Positions 1 through 7,649 of a stretch of DNA of 18,146 nt are shown piece after piece (within the stretch, counting starts at the first letter, position 1; every line of letters starts with the position of its first letter). The stretch lies in the NCBI GenBank assembly GCA_002780065.1, contig PEWQ01000079.1:1-18146 (forward strand). Reading direction: 5' to 3'. The stretch comes from Candidatus Hydrogenedentes bacterium CG07_land_8_20_14_0_80_42_17. Lineage in GTDB: Bacteria > UBA8481. Below the pieces are notes generated by a model. The model saw only the letters and a list, made by a program, of their open reading frames with translations. It did no database searches and was not told the DNA's origin. A program made the position numbers and the translations under genes.

Positions 1-266
1 AGCCGATCGAATTCTTTACTCGAATAAGGCGACGGCGTCTTGAATATTATCATAAAGTAAATAATAACTACGTCTATGATAATGACCATAAATGACGAGA
101 TCAGCATTGCCTGCTGAAGCGAAAGAATTTTGGTGATAGGTCCTAAATTTCTTGAGATAAAAAGTTGTATTGCCAAAACATTGAACGAAGCCATGACTGC
201 AAGCGCAAGAATTATTCGCATAAAACTTCGGCCTGCATTTCGAGCAGTCTTCAAAGAGTCTGCCAT
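1..266 (-). CDS. Partial membrane protein of unknown function (N-terminus only)
   Basis: The reading frame is open from an ATG at 266 to the window edge, so the C-terminus is missing. The 88 visible residues begin MADSLKTARNAGRSF and contain two hydrophobic stretches, about residues 15-34 (IILALAVMASFNVLAIQLF) and 54-77 (MLISSFMVIIIDVVIIYFM). They are separated by a short polar loop, which suggests a small hairpin of two membrane helices before a soluble part beginning FKTPSPYSS. The ATG overlaps the stop of the upstream lipoprotein gene by one base (TAATG) and has GAGG a few bases upstream, so translation is probably coupled to it. It would be the fourth gene of the cyd operon. I do not recognise the family. 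Confidence 0.7.
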   Translation of the reverse strand, partial: MADSLKTARNAGRSFMRIILALAVMASFNVLAIQLFISRNLGPITKILSLQQAMLISSFMVIIIDVVIIYFMIIFKTPSPYSSKEFDR

Positions 267-877
267 TACTTCCTCGTTATTAAATCGTACATTGTTCTGT
301 CAGGCGGCGGCCATTGCCGCAAGTTCGAGGTCTGTAAAGTGTTTCTCTCCTCGTCGCTTCCCCCGCTACGTCGTCTCTCTTTTCTCAGAGCCTCTTCTTC
401 CGCAATTCTCTTCTTCACTGCCTCCAGCCGCTGATATCCTGTCTGCCCTGCTTCAGTAGTCGTGTACTCCGAGGCTCTTTCATAATCCAACTTCGCATCT
501 CTTAGCCAGCCTTCGATTTCGTAAAGCTCGCCGGCTCTCAAAAAAGAGTTCGGAGCCAGACTCGATCGATACCATGCCATGCCGGTCGCTCTGTATGCGT
601 CAGCCGCTTCCATTCTCTGCCCCAAAGCCTCAAGCGACTGCGCAATTCTGAAAGATGCGTCGTCGGACTTGTGCAAATCGCGATACTTGTCGAGATATTC
701 GCTGTAATCGTTTATAGCCTCTGCATATCGTCCTGCAGAATAATATTCTTCAGCGCGTTCATATAATGCATTCGCTCTATAATTCGCCCACTGGTCGTCA
801 GACCGCGCCGCAGAGCTTCCTCCTGTGCATCCTGAAATAAATACGCTCGCCAAAAATAAATATAATGTTCGATTCAT
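266..877 (-). CDS. TPR-repeat lipoprotein (BamD/YbgF-like architecture)
   Basis: A 203-residue exported protein with a lipoprotein signal: a hydrophobic N-terminus ending in ISGC, so the predicted lipidated cysteine is near residue 17. The mature part is helical and looks like tetratricopeptide repeats, for example ALYERAEEYYSAGRYAEAIN followed by SDDASFRIAQSLEALGQRMEAADAY-type units, and then a charged tail rich in Glu and Arg. This layout resembles BamD or YbgF-type periplasmic adaptors, but length and detail do not allow either name. The start is taken as the second of two adjacent ATGs, at 877, because AGGAGG lies 4 bases upstream of it but only one base from the ATG at 880. It begins a few bases after the cydB stop, so it is probably transcribed with cydAB. 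A role in oxidase biogenesis is possible but only inferred. Confidence 0.75.
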   Translation of the reverse strand: MNRTLYLFLASVFISGCTGGSSAARSDDQWANYRANALYERAEEYYSAGRYAEAINDYSEYLDKYRDLHKSDDASFRIAQSLEALGQRMEAADAYRATGMAWYRSSLAPNSFLRAGELYEIEGWLRDAKLDYERASEYTTTEAGQTGYQRLEAVKKRIAEEEALRKERRRSGGSDEERNTLQTSNLRQWPPPDRTMYDLITRK

Positions 878-886
878 CATGCCTCC

Positions 887-1906
887 TCAGTAACTCGTTT
901 CATCAATCTTTACTACACCTCGAAATATTCTATGAACATAATAAGTATAAATCACTACCAAAGGAATTCCAGCTCCGGCAATCCACAACATAATCTCCAG
1001 AGTTCTTTTTGAGGAAGCCGCAAAAAATATTGTAAGGCTGTTAGATGATTCCGGAAGCGCAGGCACAATTTCAGGGAACAAACTTATTCCGCCAAGAGCA
1101 ATCATTCCAATAATCAAAATCGAAGAAGCCGAAATTGCTAAAATATATTTCCCCTTAAAAGAAGCAAAAAGCAATGCAGCAAGAGAAGATACAGTTACTA
1201 CTGGAACAATATAAAGCCATGAATATTCTGAGTAATTTCTTAACATTCTCTGATTTGCAAAGAATACCGACACGGACAAAAATACAAAAAATATTGCAAA
1301 TGCAAACGAAGAACCTCTAACGCATCTCAATATTCGATCTCTTAATTCTTCGCTAGTTTTGAAACTCAAGTATAAAGCGCCATGGCAATAAAATAATGCT
1401 ACAGTGGTTAATCCAACCATCAAAGGAAACGGACCTAATAGTCCGATAAATGTTCCTCTATATTCATGAGTCGAATCGAGCTGAAGCCCCCACAAAACAT
1501 TTCCAAACGCAATTCCAAGCAAGAGCGGAGCCAGATAACTCGAAATCATAAAACTTTTTTCCCAAATAATTTTCCATTTTGCATTTTCAACTTTGCTTCT
1601 AAATTCAATCGAGGTTGCGCGAAGGATTAAGACAAAAAGAAATATTACGAATGCCTCGTAAAATGCAGAGAAGATCGTCGCATAAGCCTCTGGAAATGCG
1701 GCAAAGAGCGCTCCTCCCGCAGTCACGAGCCAAACTTCATTGCCGTCCCAAACAGGCGCAATCGAGTTGATAATCAGACGCTTTTCATTTTCATTCTTTG
1801 CACGGAAAAAAAGCATGCCGGCTCCAAAATCATATCCGTCAAGAATAGAATAAACTGCGAATAGAATTCCAATAAGTAAAAACCAAATAATGCTAAGACT
1901 TATCAT
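887..1906 (-). CDS. cydB: Cytochrome bd quinol oxidase subunit II (CydB)
   Basis: Subunit II of the bd-type terminal oxidase, which with CydA reduces oxygen to water using quinol in the inner membrane. At 339 residues it has normal family length and about eight to nine membrane helices. Family signatures are the N-terminal LDGYDFGAG at residues 22-30 and VWDGNEVWLVTAGGALFAAFP starting near residue 52. Its ATG overlaps the cydA stop as ATGA, so the two are translationally coupled. The TPR lipoprotein gene starts a few bases downstream. No third small subunit of the CydX type was found between cydB and the lipoprotein gene, because there is no room for one. The identification is firm. Confidence 0.97.
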   Translation of the reverse strand: MISLSIIWFLLIGILFAVYSILDGYDFGAGMLFFRAKNENEKRLIINSIAPVWDGNEVWLVTAGGALFAAFPEAYATIFSAFYEAFVIFLFVLILRATSIEFRSKVENAKWKIIWEKSFMISSYLAPLLLGIAFGNVLWGLQLDSTHEYRGTFIGLLGPFPLMVGLTTVALFYCHGALYLSFKTSEELRDRILRCVRGSSFAFAIFFVFLSVSVFFANQRMLRNYSEYSWLYIVPVVTVSSLAALLFASFKGKYILAISASSILIIGMIALGGISLFPEIVPALPESSNSLTIFFAASSKRTLEIMLWIAGAGIPLVVIYTYYVHRIFRGVVKIDETSY

Positions 1907-3246
1907 GTTGTTCCTGCCTTAGAAATCTTTTTTGCAAGCAGAAAGATGTAGCATGCAAAAAGTAAAAGATAAATCGTAGTGAATACTGTTATGGAAAACA
2001 ATATGCTTGTTGCAGAAACGCTCGGAGAAAATGCCTCTACAGTCTTCATTATTCCATAAATAATCCACGGTTGGCGGCCTGCCTCAGCTGCAATCCAGCC
2101 TGCCTGATTCGCAATTTGCGGTCCGAGAACCGATAGCATCAGAAGCCGGAGAATCCACTTCGTCTCGAAAAGTTTTCCTCGAATTAAATAATAGCATGAT
2201 AGAATACCCAATCCTATTATTGCAAATCCCAACGCAATCATAATATGATAACTTTGAAATACGACATTGAGCATAGGCCAATCGATCTTTGAATAAGATT
2301 TTAGTCCAGTCACAGGAAGCGAAGGGTCTCCGCTGACAAGAAGTCCTACTCCTCCACGAATAGACAAACCAAATCGAACAATCTCTTTTTCTCTATCCAC
2401 CCATCCAAATAGATAAAGAGCAGCCGGAGCATTTTCCGCGAAGTGCCCTTCAAACGCGGCTAGTTTCAAAGGCTGATTTTTAAATACTCCAATAGCACTC
2501 GCATGCCCGACTCCTAATTGAAGAAGAGAAACTATCAAAAAAAGCGGCACGCATATTTTTAAAGCCAATCGAGCAGTATGAAAATCTTTTTTCTTTAAAA
2601 TCTGCCAAGCCGAAATCGATATAACAAAAGTTATACCGGCAAGCCACGCTCCAAGAATTACATGCGAAAGTCTTTCAATAGTAGAAGGATTTAATATGAC
2701 AGCGGAAAGATCGGAGATTTCAGCTCTAATTCCGTCACCGTGTTCGACAAGTCTGAATCCTTTGGGAGTCTGCATCCATGAATTTGCAACAATAATCCAG
2801 ATCGCGCTGAGATGAGCTCCAAGCATCACCATCAGAGCCGAAAAGAAATGCATCTTCGGGCTGATTCGGTTTCTACCGAAAAGTAGAAGGCCCAAAAAAA
2901 CGGATTCAAGAAAGAAAGCAAATATGGCCTCTGCCGCAAGCGGCGCTCCAAAAATATCGCCTGCGAATCTGGAGAATCTTGACCAATTCATTCCAAACTG
3001 AAATTCCATTACAATTCCGGTGACAACACCCATCACAAAAGTTAAAGCAAAAATTTCAGTCCAAAATTTTGAAAGTTTTAAATAAATATCGTCTTTGCTT
3101 TTCAAATATAAGCCTTCAATCAAAACTATAAAGAGGCTGAGACCAATAGTGATGGGAGGATAGATATAATGAAAAGATGCAGTCAAAGCGAATTGAACGC
3201 GCGCAAGAAGAAGCTGATCAGAAATAATTCTTTCCAAAATTTCCAT
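1903..3246 (-). CDS. cydA: Cytochrome bd quinol oxidase subunit I (CydA)
   Basis: The haem-carrying subunit of the bd oxidase, 447 residues from the chosen start. The conserved N-terminus ARVQFALTASFHYIYPP contains His26, the family's high-spin haem ligand. Further family residues are MEFQFG (Glu81), His195 in the RLSH helix and Met336 in YHIM, which match the low-spin haem ligands, and Glu388 before GRQPW at 390-394. The quinol loop carries QPLKLAAFEGHF (Lys261, Glu266) and is short, so this is the short-Q-loop type rather than the Escherichia coli long-loop type. A GTG at 3288 would add 14 residues, but the ATG at 3246 has GGAAAGG at good spacing and gives the usual N-terminus. It is the first gene of the leftward operon. 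Confidence 0.97.
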   Translation of the reverse strand: MEILERIISDQLLLARVQFALTASFHYIYPPITIGLSLFIVLIEGLYLKSKDDIYLKLSKFWTEIFALTFVMGVVTGIVMEFQFGMNWSRFSRFAGDIFGAPLAAEAIFAFFLESVFLGLLLFGRNRISPKMHFFSALMVMLGAHLSAIWIIVANSWMQTPKGFRLVEHGDGIRAEISDLSAVILNPSTIERLSHVILGAWLAGITFVISISAWQILKKKDFHTARLALKICVPLFLIVSLLQLGVGHASAIGVFKNQPLKLAAFEGHFAENAPAALYLFGWVDREKEIVRFGLSIRGGVGLLVSGDPSLPVTGLKSYSKIDWPMLNVVFQSYHIMIALGFAIIGLGILSCYYLIRGKLFETKWILRLLMLSVLGPQIANQAGWIAAEAGRQPWIIYGIMKTVEAFSPSVSATSILFSITVFTTIYLLLFACYIFLLAKKISKAGTT

Positions 3247-3281
3247 AACTAACCTTTCCAAAAAGGTGTCGTATTGACGCT

Positions 3282-3309
3282 TTGACACTTTCAGAAAATA
3301 TTCTATTAT
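3282..3309 (+). promoter_or_regulatory. Probable sigma-70 promoter for the ECF sigma operon
   Basis: A perfect -35 box TTGACA (3282-3287) is followed after 16 bases by TATTAT (3304-3309). The predicted start near 3316 would leave a leader of about 70 bases before the sigma-factor ATG at 3385. The box lies inside the alternative N-terminal extension of cydA, which also argues for the shorter cydA. Confidence 0.5.
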
Positions 3310-3319
3310 TTTTTTATTG

Positions 3320-3349
3320 AATATAGTAGAGAATTACAAGCAAATTCAA
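3320..3349 (-). promoter_or_regulatory. Possible sigma-70 promoter for the cyd operon
   Basis: On the minus strand TTGAAT (3349-3344) and TATATT (3325-3320) are separated by 18 bases, about 75 bases upstream of the cydA start. The match is moderate and the region is AT-rich, so chance is possible. Confidence 0.35.
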
Positions 3350-3384
3350 AAAAATTGGAACTTTATTTATGAGGCATCGTCTAA

Positions 3385-3939
3385 ATGGTTGAAGAGAAAT
3401 TTAGTAAGCTTGATCCGAACTCCGTCGACAGCTTCGTCCGTAGAACGATCGACCGCGTTTATTCCATGCTGTATGGAATTGTCGGGCATAAAGAAGATGC
3501 AGAGGATTTGACTCAGGAGGTTTTTGTGAAGGCTTTGCGCGCGATAAATTCATTTCGCGGCGATTCTTCGCCGGAAACATGGCTTTACCGCATTGCCGTA
3601 AATACGGGCAGAGATGCGATTGGCAGGCGTCAAAGAGAAAGAGCCTTTGAGAGCGGTGAAGCCTTTCCTGACGATAATTCGTCAAATATCGAATTATCGA
3701 AATGCGATCCTGCAAATTATGTTGTTGAGTCTGAAGAAATTCTGTTGATCAGAGAAGCAGTCGCAGATCTCAAGAATGATTGGAAGGAAGTTATAACTCT
3801 GGTTGACATAGAGGATATGAAAATAGAAGAAGCCGCGGCTATATTAGGTATTCCGGAGGGAACCGTTAAATCACGGCTTGTGCGAGGTCGAGAGCAGTTA
3901 AGAAATATGCTCAAACAAAGGATGAGGGTTGAGAGATGA
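3385..3939 (+). CDS. ECF-type RNA polymerase sigma factor (sigma-70 family, RpoE-like)
   Basis: A 184-residue extracytoplasmic-function sigma factor with only regions 2 and 4. Region 2 spans roughly residues 18-85, with the -10-binding helix motif EDAEDLTQEVFVKALRAI and then FRGDSSPETWLYRIAVNTGRD. Region 4 spans roughly 120-178, with the helix-turn-helix IEEAAAILGIPEGTVKSRLVRGRE that reads -35 elements. The frame has a stop directly before the ATG, so the start cannot lie further upstream. GAGG sits 10 bases away, which is a long spacing. The stop overlaps the start of the anti-sigma gene as ATGA. It probably directs transcription of its own operon and an envelope-related regulon, but the target promoters are not identified here. 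Confidence 0.95.
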   Translation: MVEEKFSKLDPNSVDSFVRRTIDRVYSMLYGIVGHKEDAEDLTQEVFVKALRAINSFRGDSSPETWLYRIAVNTGRDAIGRRQRERAFESGEAFPDDNSSNIELSKCDPANYVVESEEILLIREAVADLKNDWKEVITLVDIEDMKIEEAAAILGIPEGTVKSRLVRGREQLRNMLKQRMRVER

Positions 3940-4790
3940 ATTGCATTCAAGTACTGCATCATATCGATTCGTATGTTCGAAATGAAACCACTCCAATTCT
4001 CTCAAAGGATATTGCGGAGCACATTGAAATCTGCGAGTCATGCAGAGCCGAAGCCGAATTTGCAAAAGAGATTGCAACAAAAATAAAGTTTCTTAAGGCA
4101 AGAGCAAGCGAGACATTAGTTAAAAAGACGCTATCAAAAGCACAGCAGAAAAGAATTGCGTGGTTTACTCCGATGCGAGCTATTGCCGCTTCGCTTTTGA
4201 TAGGAGCAGTCATCTATCTATCATCAGAAGGCAGAAAACTTTTGACCGAAGATACTTTTAAGGAAGTCACTCAATCAGCTCGGCCGAATAGTGAAGATAA
4301 AAGTTTAGAATTAGAGCAGGCAATCGAGCTCAACACTACGCCTTCGGAAAACAGAACTGAAAATATTTCTGAGCATAATGAAGCGGCTAATTCAAATAAT
4401 AGTTTAAGTTCGTCAGAAAAAGGTTCATCAGCACGGCGAATAAGATTCTCATCTACAGAACCGGAGCAGGAAAACAAATTTGAAAGTCCCTCAGAAGAAG
4501 CAATGCCAGCGCCTCAGCCTGCAATTCCTTCAACTCCAGGTTCTTTATCCGAACCTGCCTCAACTTCTACTCTGCGCAGTTCTTCTCCGACAATGCTCGG
4601 CGTAGGAACATCGTATATTCCCTCAGCTTCCAGACCGATTTATGGCTCTTCAGATGAGCCTAATGAATTAGGCAAAAGTATTAGTTTTGAAAGAACTTTT
4701 GTTGACTCATCTCCAAGAAACATGGAAACTTTAGGAGACACGCACGTTTCAGATTCAAAAAAAGTTATTGATAAATTAGACGAGAAATAA
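3936..4790 (+). CDS. Membrane-anchored zinc-type anti-sigma factor with long Ser/Glu-rich periplasmic region
   Basis: The likely cognate inhibitor of the preceding ECF factor. The N-terminus has the zinc anti-sigma motif H-x3-C-x2-C (His29, Cys33, Cys36), with Cys3 and His8 as possible additional ligands. One membrane helix lies at about residues 79-96 (MRAIAASLLIGAVIYLSS). Everything after it, about 185 residues, is low-complexity and rich in Ser, Glu, Pro and Asn, and is predicted to be disordered outside the inner membrane. This layout fits a sigma factor held at the membrane and released by an envelope signal. Translation is coupled to the sigma gene through a 4-base overlap. The function of the long tail is unknown, and it is far longer than in minimal family members. 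Confidence 0.88.
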   Translation: MNCIQVLHHIDSYVRNETTPILSKDIAEHIEICESCRAEAEFAKEIATKIKFLKARASETLVKKTLSKAQQKRIAWFTPMRAIAASLLIGAVIYLSSEGRKLLTEDTFKEVTQSARPNSEDKSLELEQAIELNTTPSENRTENISEHNEAANSNNSLSSSEKGSSARRIRFSSTEPEQENKFESPSEEAMPAPQPAIPSTPGSLSEPASTSTLRSSSPTMLGVGTSYIPSASRPIYGSSDEPNELGKSISFERTFVDSSPRNMETLGDTHVSDSKKVIDKLDEK

Positions 4791-4802
4791 AAAGGAGAAA
4801 AA

Positions 4803-5720
4803 ATGGAAAAATCATTTTCATATATTAAATGTTTAGCAATCGCAGAGGTATTATCTCTACTATTAATAGCATCTGCAAAAGCTGGCGAATATAAAATTTT
4901 CATACCTACGGACAAAGACAACATTTCACTGAATGTTATATCAACCGACGCCGACGGCAGAATTGCAATGGACATTTATTATCCTCAGCCCACAGAAGGT
5001 AAAGCTGAAATCACAATTTTAGTAGATGGAATTGATTACGGATTCGAAAAAAATGGCGGAGGATTCGGAGGAGGGCTCGAAAACAGCACTGTATATTTTG
5101 CTCCGCCGACATTTGGAGAAAAAATAATTAATGTTTCAGTTTCAGTAAACGGCAGAGAGTATACAAAATCGACGCGCATAGAATATAGGCCAAAAGCTGT
5201 AGTTCTGCCGTCATGGATTGAAAACGAATTGATGTTACAGCGTAATGCTCTTCGAGCCTCATTGCGGTTCATTCAAGATGTATCCGTAAAAATAAACGGG
5301 AAAGAAGTCGCTACAAGCTTTGAAAAGAACATCTCTTCAGACTTTATTACTAAAACTGTTGTAATAGATCCTGTGTTTAAATCCGGAGAAAATGTTATAG
5401 AAATAACAGCTATAAAATTCGGCGGGGAGACTTTCGTTCAAGAATCCAGAATTCACTATGCTCCACGTGGCAGAGTCAGAAAAGGCTCTTCGTTTAGAAT
5501 AGTTTATGGAGTTGAAGGCTCTAGATCAGGCCCCTTCTACAGTTATGAAGTCAAAGGCAAGTCAATAAAAAGTAATGGAGTCAACACAACAGAAGGCGGC
5601 CGAATGATTGCAGAATTTAATGCGGTAAAACGCGGAAGAACAACAATTCAAATAAATGTAAAACCTCATTTTCTGCAACCGATTAGAAAAGATAGAGAAA
5701 TACATTTAACTGTTATCTAA
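4803..5720 (+). CDS. Secreted protein with Ig-like beta-sandwich domains, function unknown
   Basis: A 305-residue protein with a signal-like N-terminus (hydrophobic stretch about residues 9-25, then AKA/GE). The mature part is beta-rich. Two modules of similar pattern can be seen, one about residues 60-128 ending in TRIEYRPK and one about residues 150-222 ending in ESRIHYAPRG. Both contain an INVSVSVNG- or ENVIEITAI-type strand followed by a repeated RIxY(R/A)P ending. A third beta-rich region closes the protein. This suggests tandem Ig-like folds, but no named family is recognised. It has a strong ribosome site (AAGGAG) and follows the anti-sigma gene by 12 bases, so it is the third gene of the sigma operon and a candidate envelope target or sensor partner. 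Confidence 0.75.
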   Translation: MEKSFSYIKCLAIAEVLSLLLIASAKAGEYKIFIPTDKDNISLNVISTDADGRIAMDIYYPQPTEGKAEITILVDGIDYGFEKNGGGFGGGLENSTVYFAPPTFGEKIINVSVSVNGREYTKSTRIEYRPKAVVLPSWIENELMLQRNALRASLRFIQDVSVKINGKEVATSFEKNISSDFITKTVVIDPVFKSGENVIEITAIKFGGETFVQESRIHYAPRGRVRKGSSFRIVYGVEGSRSGPFYSYEVKGKSIKSNGVNTTEGGRMIAEFNAVKRGRTTIQINVKPHFLQPIRKDREIHLTVI

Positions 5721-5950
5721 ATTCTATTTTTTTCTATAATCCTGCAGATATATTTCTGTGAGATATAGTAAACAGAATCATCAGAAAGCATCGGCAAAAA
5801 ATAATCCGAACGATTCAGGCAATCAAGTAGTCTGAATTCACGGGTCGAGTCATTAGGAAAAAGAAAAGTTCCTTCAAGAGTTTCTCCCGATCCCAAAGAA
5901 GCCTTTGCAAGCACTTTCTTGAACAGTTCGTTTTTCTCAAGAAGTCCTAT
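5717..5950 (-). CDS. Small hypothetical protein, apparent ATA start (possibly broken)
   Basis: The frame is open from 6043, but residues upstream of about 5950 read antisense to the pilT fragment and look spurious. A strong ribosome site, GGGGAGG (5962-5956), lies 5 bases before an in-frame ATA at 5950-5948, exactly where a start codon is expected. From there the product would be 77 residues, including LEGTFLFPNDSTREFRLLDC, then LNRSDYFLPMLSDD and VYYISQKYICRIIE. This pattern resembles small proteins with an 'R-x-x-D-x-LN ... FLPL' core, but I cannot name the family with confidence. The next in-frame alternative is a GTG at about residue 14. Either initiation is non-standard or the start was lost by mutation. 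The stop overlaps the tail of the Ig-like gene on the other strand. Confidence 0.5.
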   Translation of the reverse strand: MGLLEKNELFKKVLAKASLGSGETLEGTFLFPNDSTREFRLLDCLNRSDYFLPMLSDDSVYYISQKYICRIIEKNRI

Positions 5951-5974
5951 ATCTTCCTCCCCTGCAATGTTTTT

Positions 5975-6412
5975 ATGGACAGAAAAGGAATGGGAGGAGT
6001 ATTCAGGATTATCGATCAGTTTCCGCCAGCTCAGCAGAACCAAATTAGAATGATGCTTTCGGAATCATTGAAAGGAGTTCTGTCGCAGACACTATTAAAG
6101 AAAAAAGGCGGCGGGCGTCTTGCGGCTCATGACATACTTCTCGGCGCATCAAGCGTTTCGAATCTAATTCGAGAAGGAAAAACATTTCAGATTCCCTCGA
6201 TAATGCAGACCAGTTCTAATATTGGAATGCAAACTTTAAACGATTCAATTATGTATTATGTTCGAAAGCGCTTGGTCGAACCGCTTGAAGCCTACATGAA
6301 GGCAGTTGATAAATCCGGGATTTTACAACAGCTTGAAGAAGCCGGATACAAAATAGATATTTCAAAGATTTCCGATCAGGTAAAATCTAAAGCCGACGAT
6401 TTCTGGGAATAA
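5975..6412 (+). pseudogene. pilT: 3' fragment of pilT (type IV pilus retraction ATPase)
   Basis: From residue 11 onward the product matches the C-terminal part of PilT: RIIDQFPPAQQNQIR, then LSESLKGVLSQTLL, GGGRLAAHDILLG, LIREGKTFQIPS and GMQTLNDS. Full PilT is about 350-400 residues. Here the first two thirds are absent, including the Walker A motif, the Asp and His boxes and the usual GHLV...TLHT segment just before RIID. The homology starts abruptly at about base 6005, and no PilT-like residues are visible in any frame upstream. The ATG at 5975 has no ribosome site. The remaining sequence is intact, without stops, and ends in a 40-residue charged tail. It is best read as a remnant left by a deletion or rearrangement. 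An assembly join is the other explanation. Confidence 0.75.
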
Positions 6413-6427
6413 ATATATTTACTCATT

Positions 6428-6498
6428 CTGGGGCGGATGGAATCGAACCATCATTACCGGATTCAAAGCCCGGTGTCCTTCCGTTGGACGACGCCCCA
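6428..6498 (-). tRNA. tRNA-Gln (anticodon TTG)
   Basis: On the minus strand the 7-bp acceptor stem TGGGGCG/CGCCCCA encloses an anticodon arm CCGGG-CTTTGAA-TCCGG with anticodon TTG, and a T arm ATGG-TTCGATT-CCAT. The discriminator base is G, and CCA is not encoded. It converges on the pilT fragment. Confidence 0.95.
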
Positions 6499-6544
6499 TC
6501 AGTTATGAATTTATCACAAATTATTGAACTATGAAATTAAATCT

Positions 6545-7648
6545 ATGATAAGATACGACTTCAATATGAAACGAATGTTGCCATCTGCTCTCACCTCGGT
6601 TGTGGGTTTTTTTTCGGGTTTTCAACTTTACGCTGTGATTAATCTCCTGCCATTCCTGCTATCTCTTGTTGAAGATTCGGGCGCAATAGATCTTATAGTT
6701 TTGATTGCTTTTACTGTACTCATTCTTTCTCAAATGGAACTAGGAAAAAGAATTGCTACGCACTCAGCTGCGTCATCTATACGTGATTCTGTTGTTTGGC
6801 AGTCTGTGGCATTTCTCATATTCGTTCTGGCTCCTCAGAGTTTCTGGCTGATAATCGCATTTGTCGGCTGGCTGACAGGTTTCTCGGCAACTCAAATCGC
6901 TCTTGGAAGATGGACTCTTCTCTCAAATAAAATCGCGACAAGACACTTGGAAGCAACACTAACACTTGTCGGAGTAGGACTAGGAATTGCCTCTGCAAAA
7001 AGTATCTCTTTCTTTATAGGTTCCGCTGATATTTTAATCTATTCTTCTCTTGCCGTGACTGTAATCGCATCTTTTCATACTCACTTATTTTCAAAGGATA
7101 ACCCAGGGTTCTTTGGAAACACTCAGATCTGGTTCTGGCGTGATTTCTTTCGCGATATAAATATACTCGCGCTCTTCGGAGTTTCTTCTTCAATGGGCGT
7201 AATGATAGGCTTGATGGTTTTTTTTCGAGCAAAGATTTCTTTGGCACTTATAGGATTTGGACTCTTTGTTTTAATCTCTAAATTTCTTTTTTCTTTTTCT
7301 TCACCTGAAAAAATAGCAAGATTTGCAATTTATTTTTCCGGACTTATATTCGCTATCGATTCTCTCTTCAGTGAGACGCTCATTTTTTCATCAGTTTTTT
7401 TTGTTTTATTCTCATCAATAATTTATACAGCAGTCCGCCTTTCCGCCTTCTCTCCGAAAATTCCTCTTACAACATCTGAGCGAATGGCAGTTCACGGCTT
7501 GGGATTCTATTTAGGCATGGCTGTAAGCGGAATTTCTAAATTGCCGAATATAACCTTTGGGGAGACAACCATAGGCGTAATATTATTTTTTATCGTAACA
7601 GGCTATCTTGTCTCATTCGTTCCGGAAACAGCCAAAAGCGAAAATTAA
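6545..7648 (+). CDS. Polytopic inner-membrane protein, family not recognised
   Basis: A hydrophobic protein of about 367 residues with roughly ten to twelve predicted membrane helices and short polar loops. Segments such as FVGWLTGFSATQIALGRW and GVGLGIASAKSISFFIG resemble transporters of the major facilitator type, but no diagnostic motif is present and I do not assign one. A TTG at 6524 would lengthen it, and ATGs at 6545 and 6566 are alternatives. None has a clear ribosome site. A five-codon frame (ATG at 6531) ends in a TGA that overlaps the ATG at 6545, which mildly favours that start by re-initiation. It is divergent from tRNA-Gln and converges tail to tail with the next gene, with one base between the stops. 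Confidence 0.7.
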   Translation: MIRYDFNMKRMLPSALTSVVGFFSGFQLYAVINLLPFLLSLVEDSGAIDLIVLIAFTVLILSQMELGKRIATHSAASSIRDSVVWQSVAFLIFVLAPQSFWLIIAFVGWLTGFSATQIALGRWTLLSNKIATRHLEATLTLVGVGLGIASAKSISFFIGSADILIYSSLAVTVIASFHTHLFSKDNPGFFGNTQIWFWRDFFRDINILALFGVSSSMGVMIGLMVFFRAKISLALIGFGLFVLISKFLFSFSSPEKIARFAIYFSGLIFAIDSLFSETLIFSSVFFVLFSSIIYTAVRLSAFSPKIPLTTSERMAVHGLGFYLGMAVSGISKLPNITFGETTIGVILFFIVTGYLVSFVPETAKSEN

Positions 7649-7649
7649 T

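Noticed and set aside
130-459. Plus-strand frame of 109 codons
   Set aside because: It lies opposite the lipoprotein and membrane-protein genes, which have lipobox, TPR pattern and coupled starts.
3401-3715. Minus-strand 104-codon frame opposite the sigma-factor gene
   Set aside because: It is antisense to a firmly identified ECF sigma factor and shows no protein-like features.
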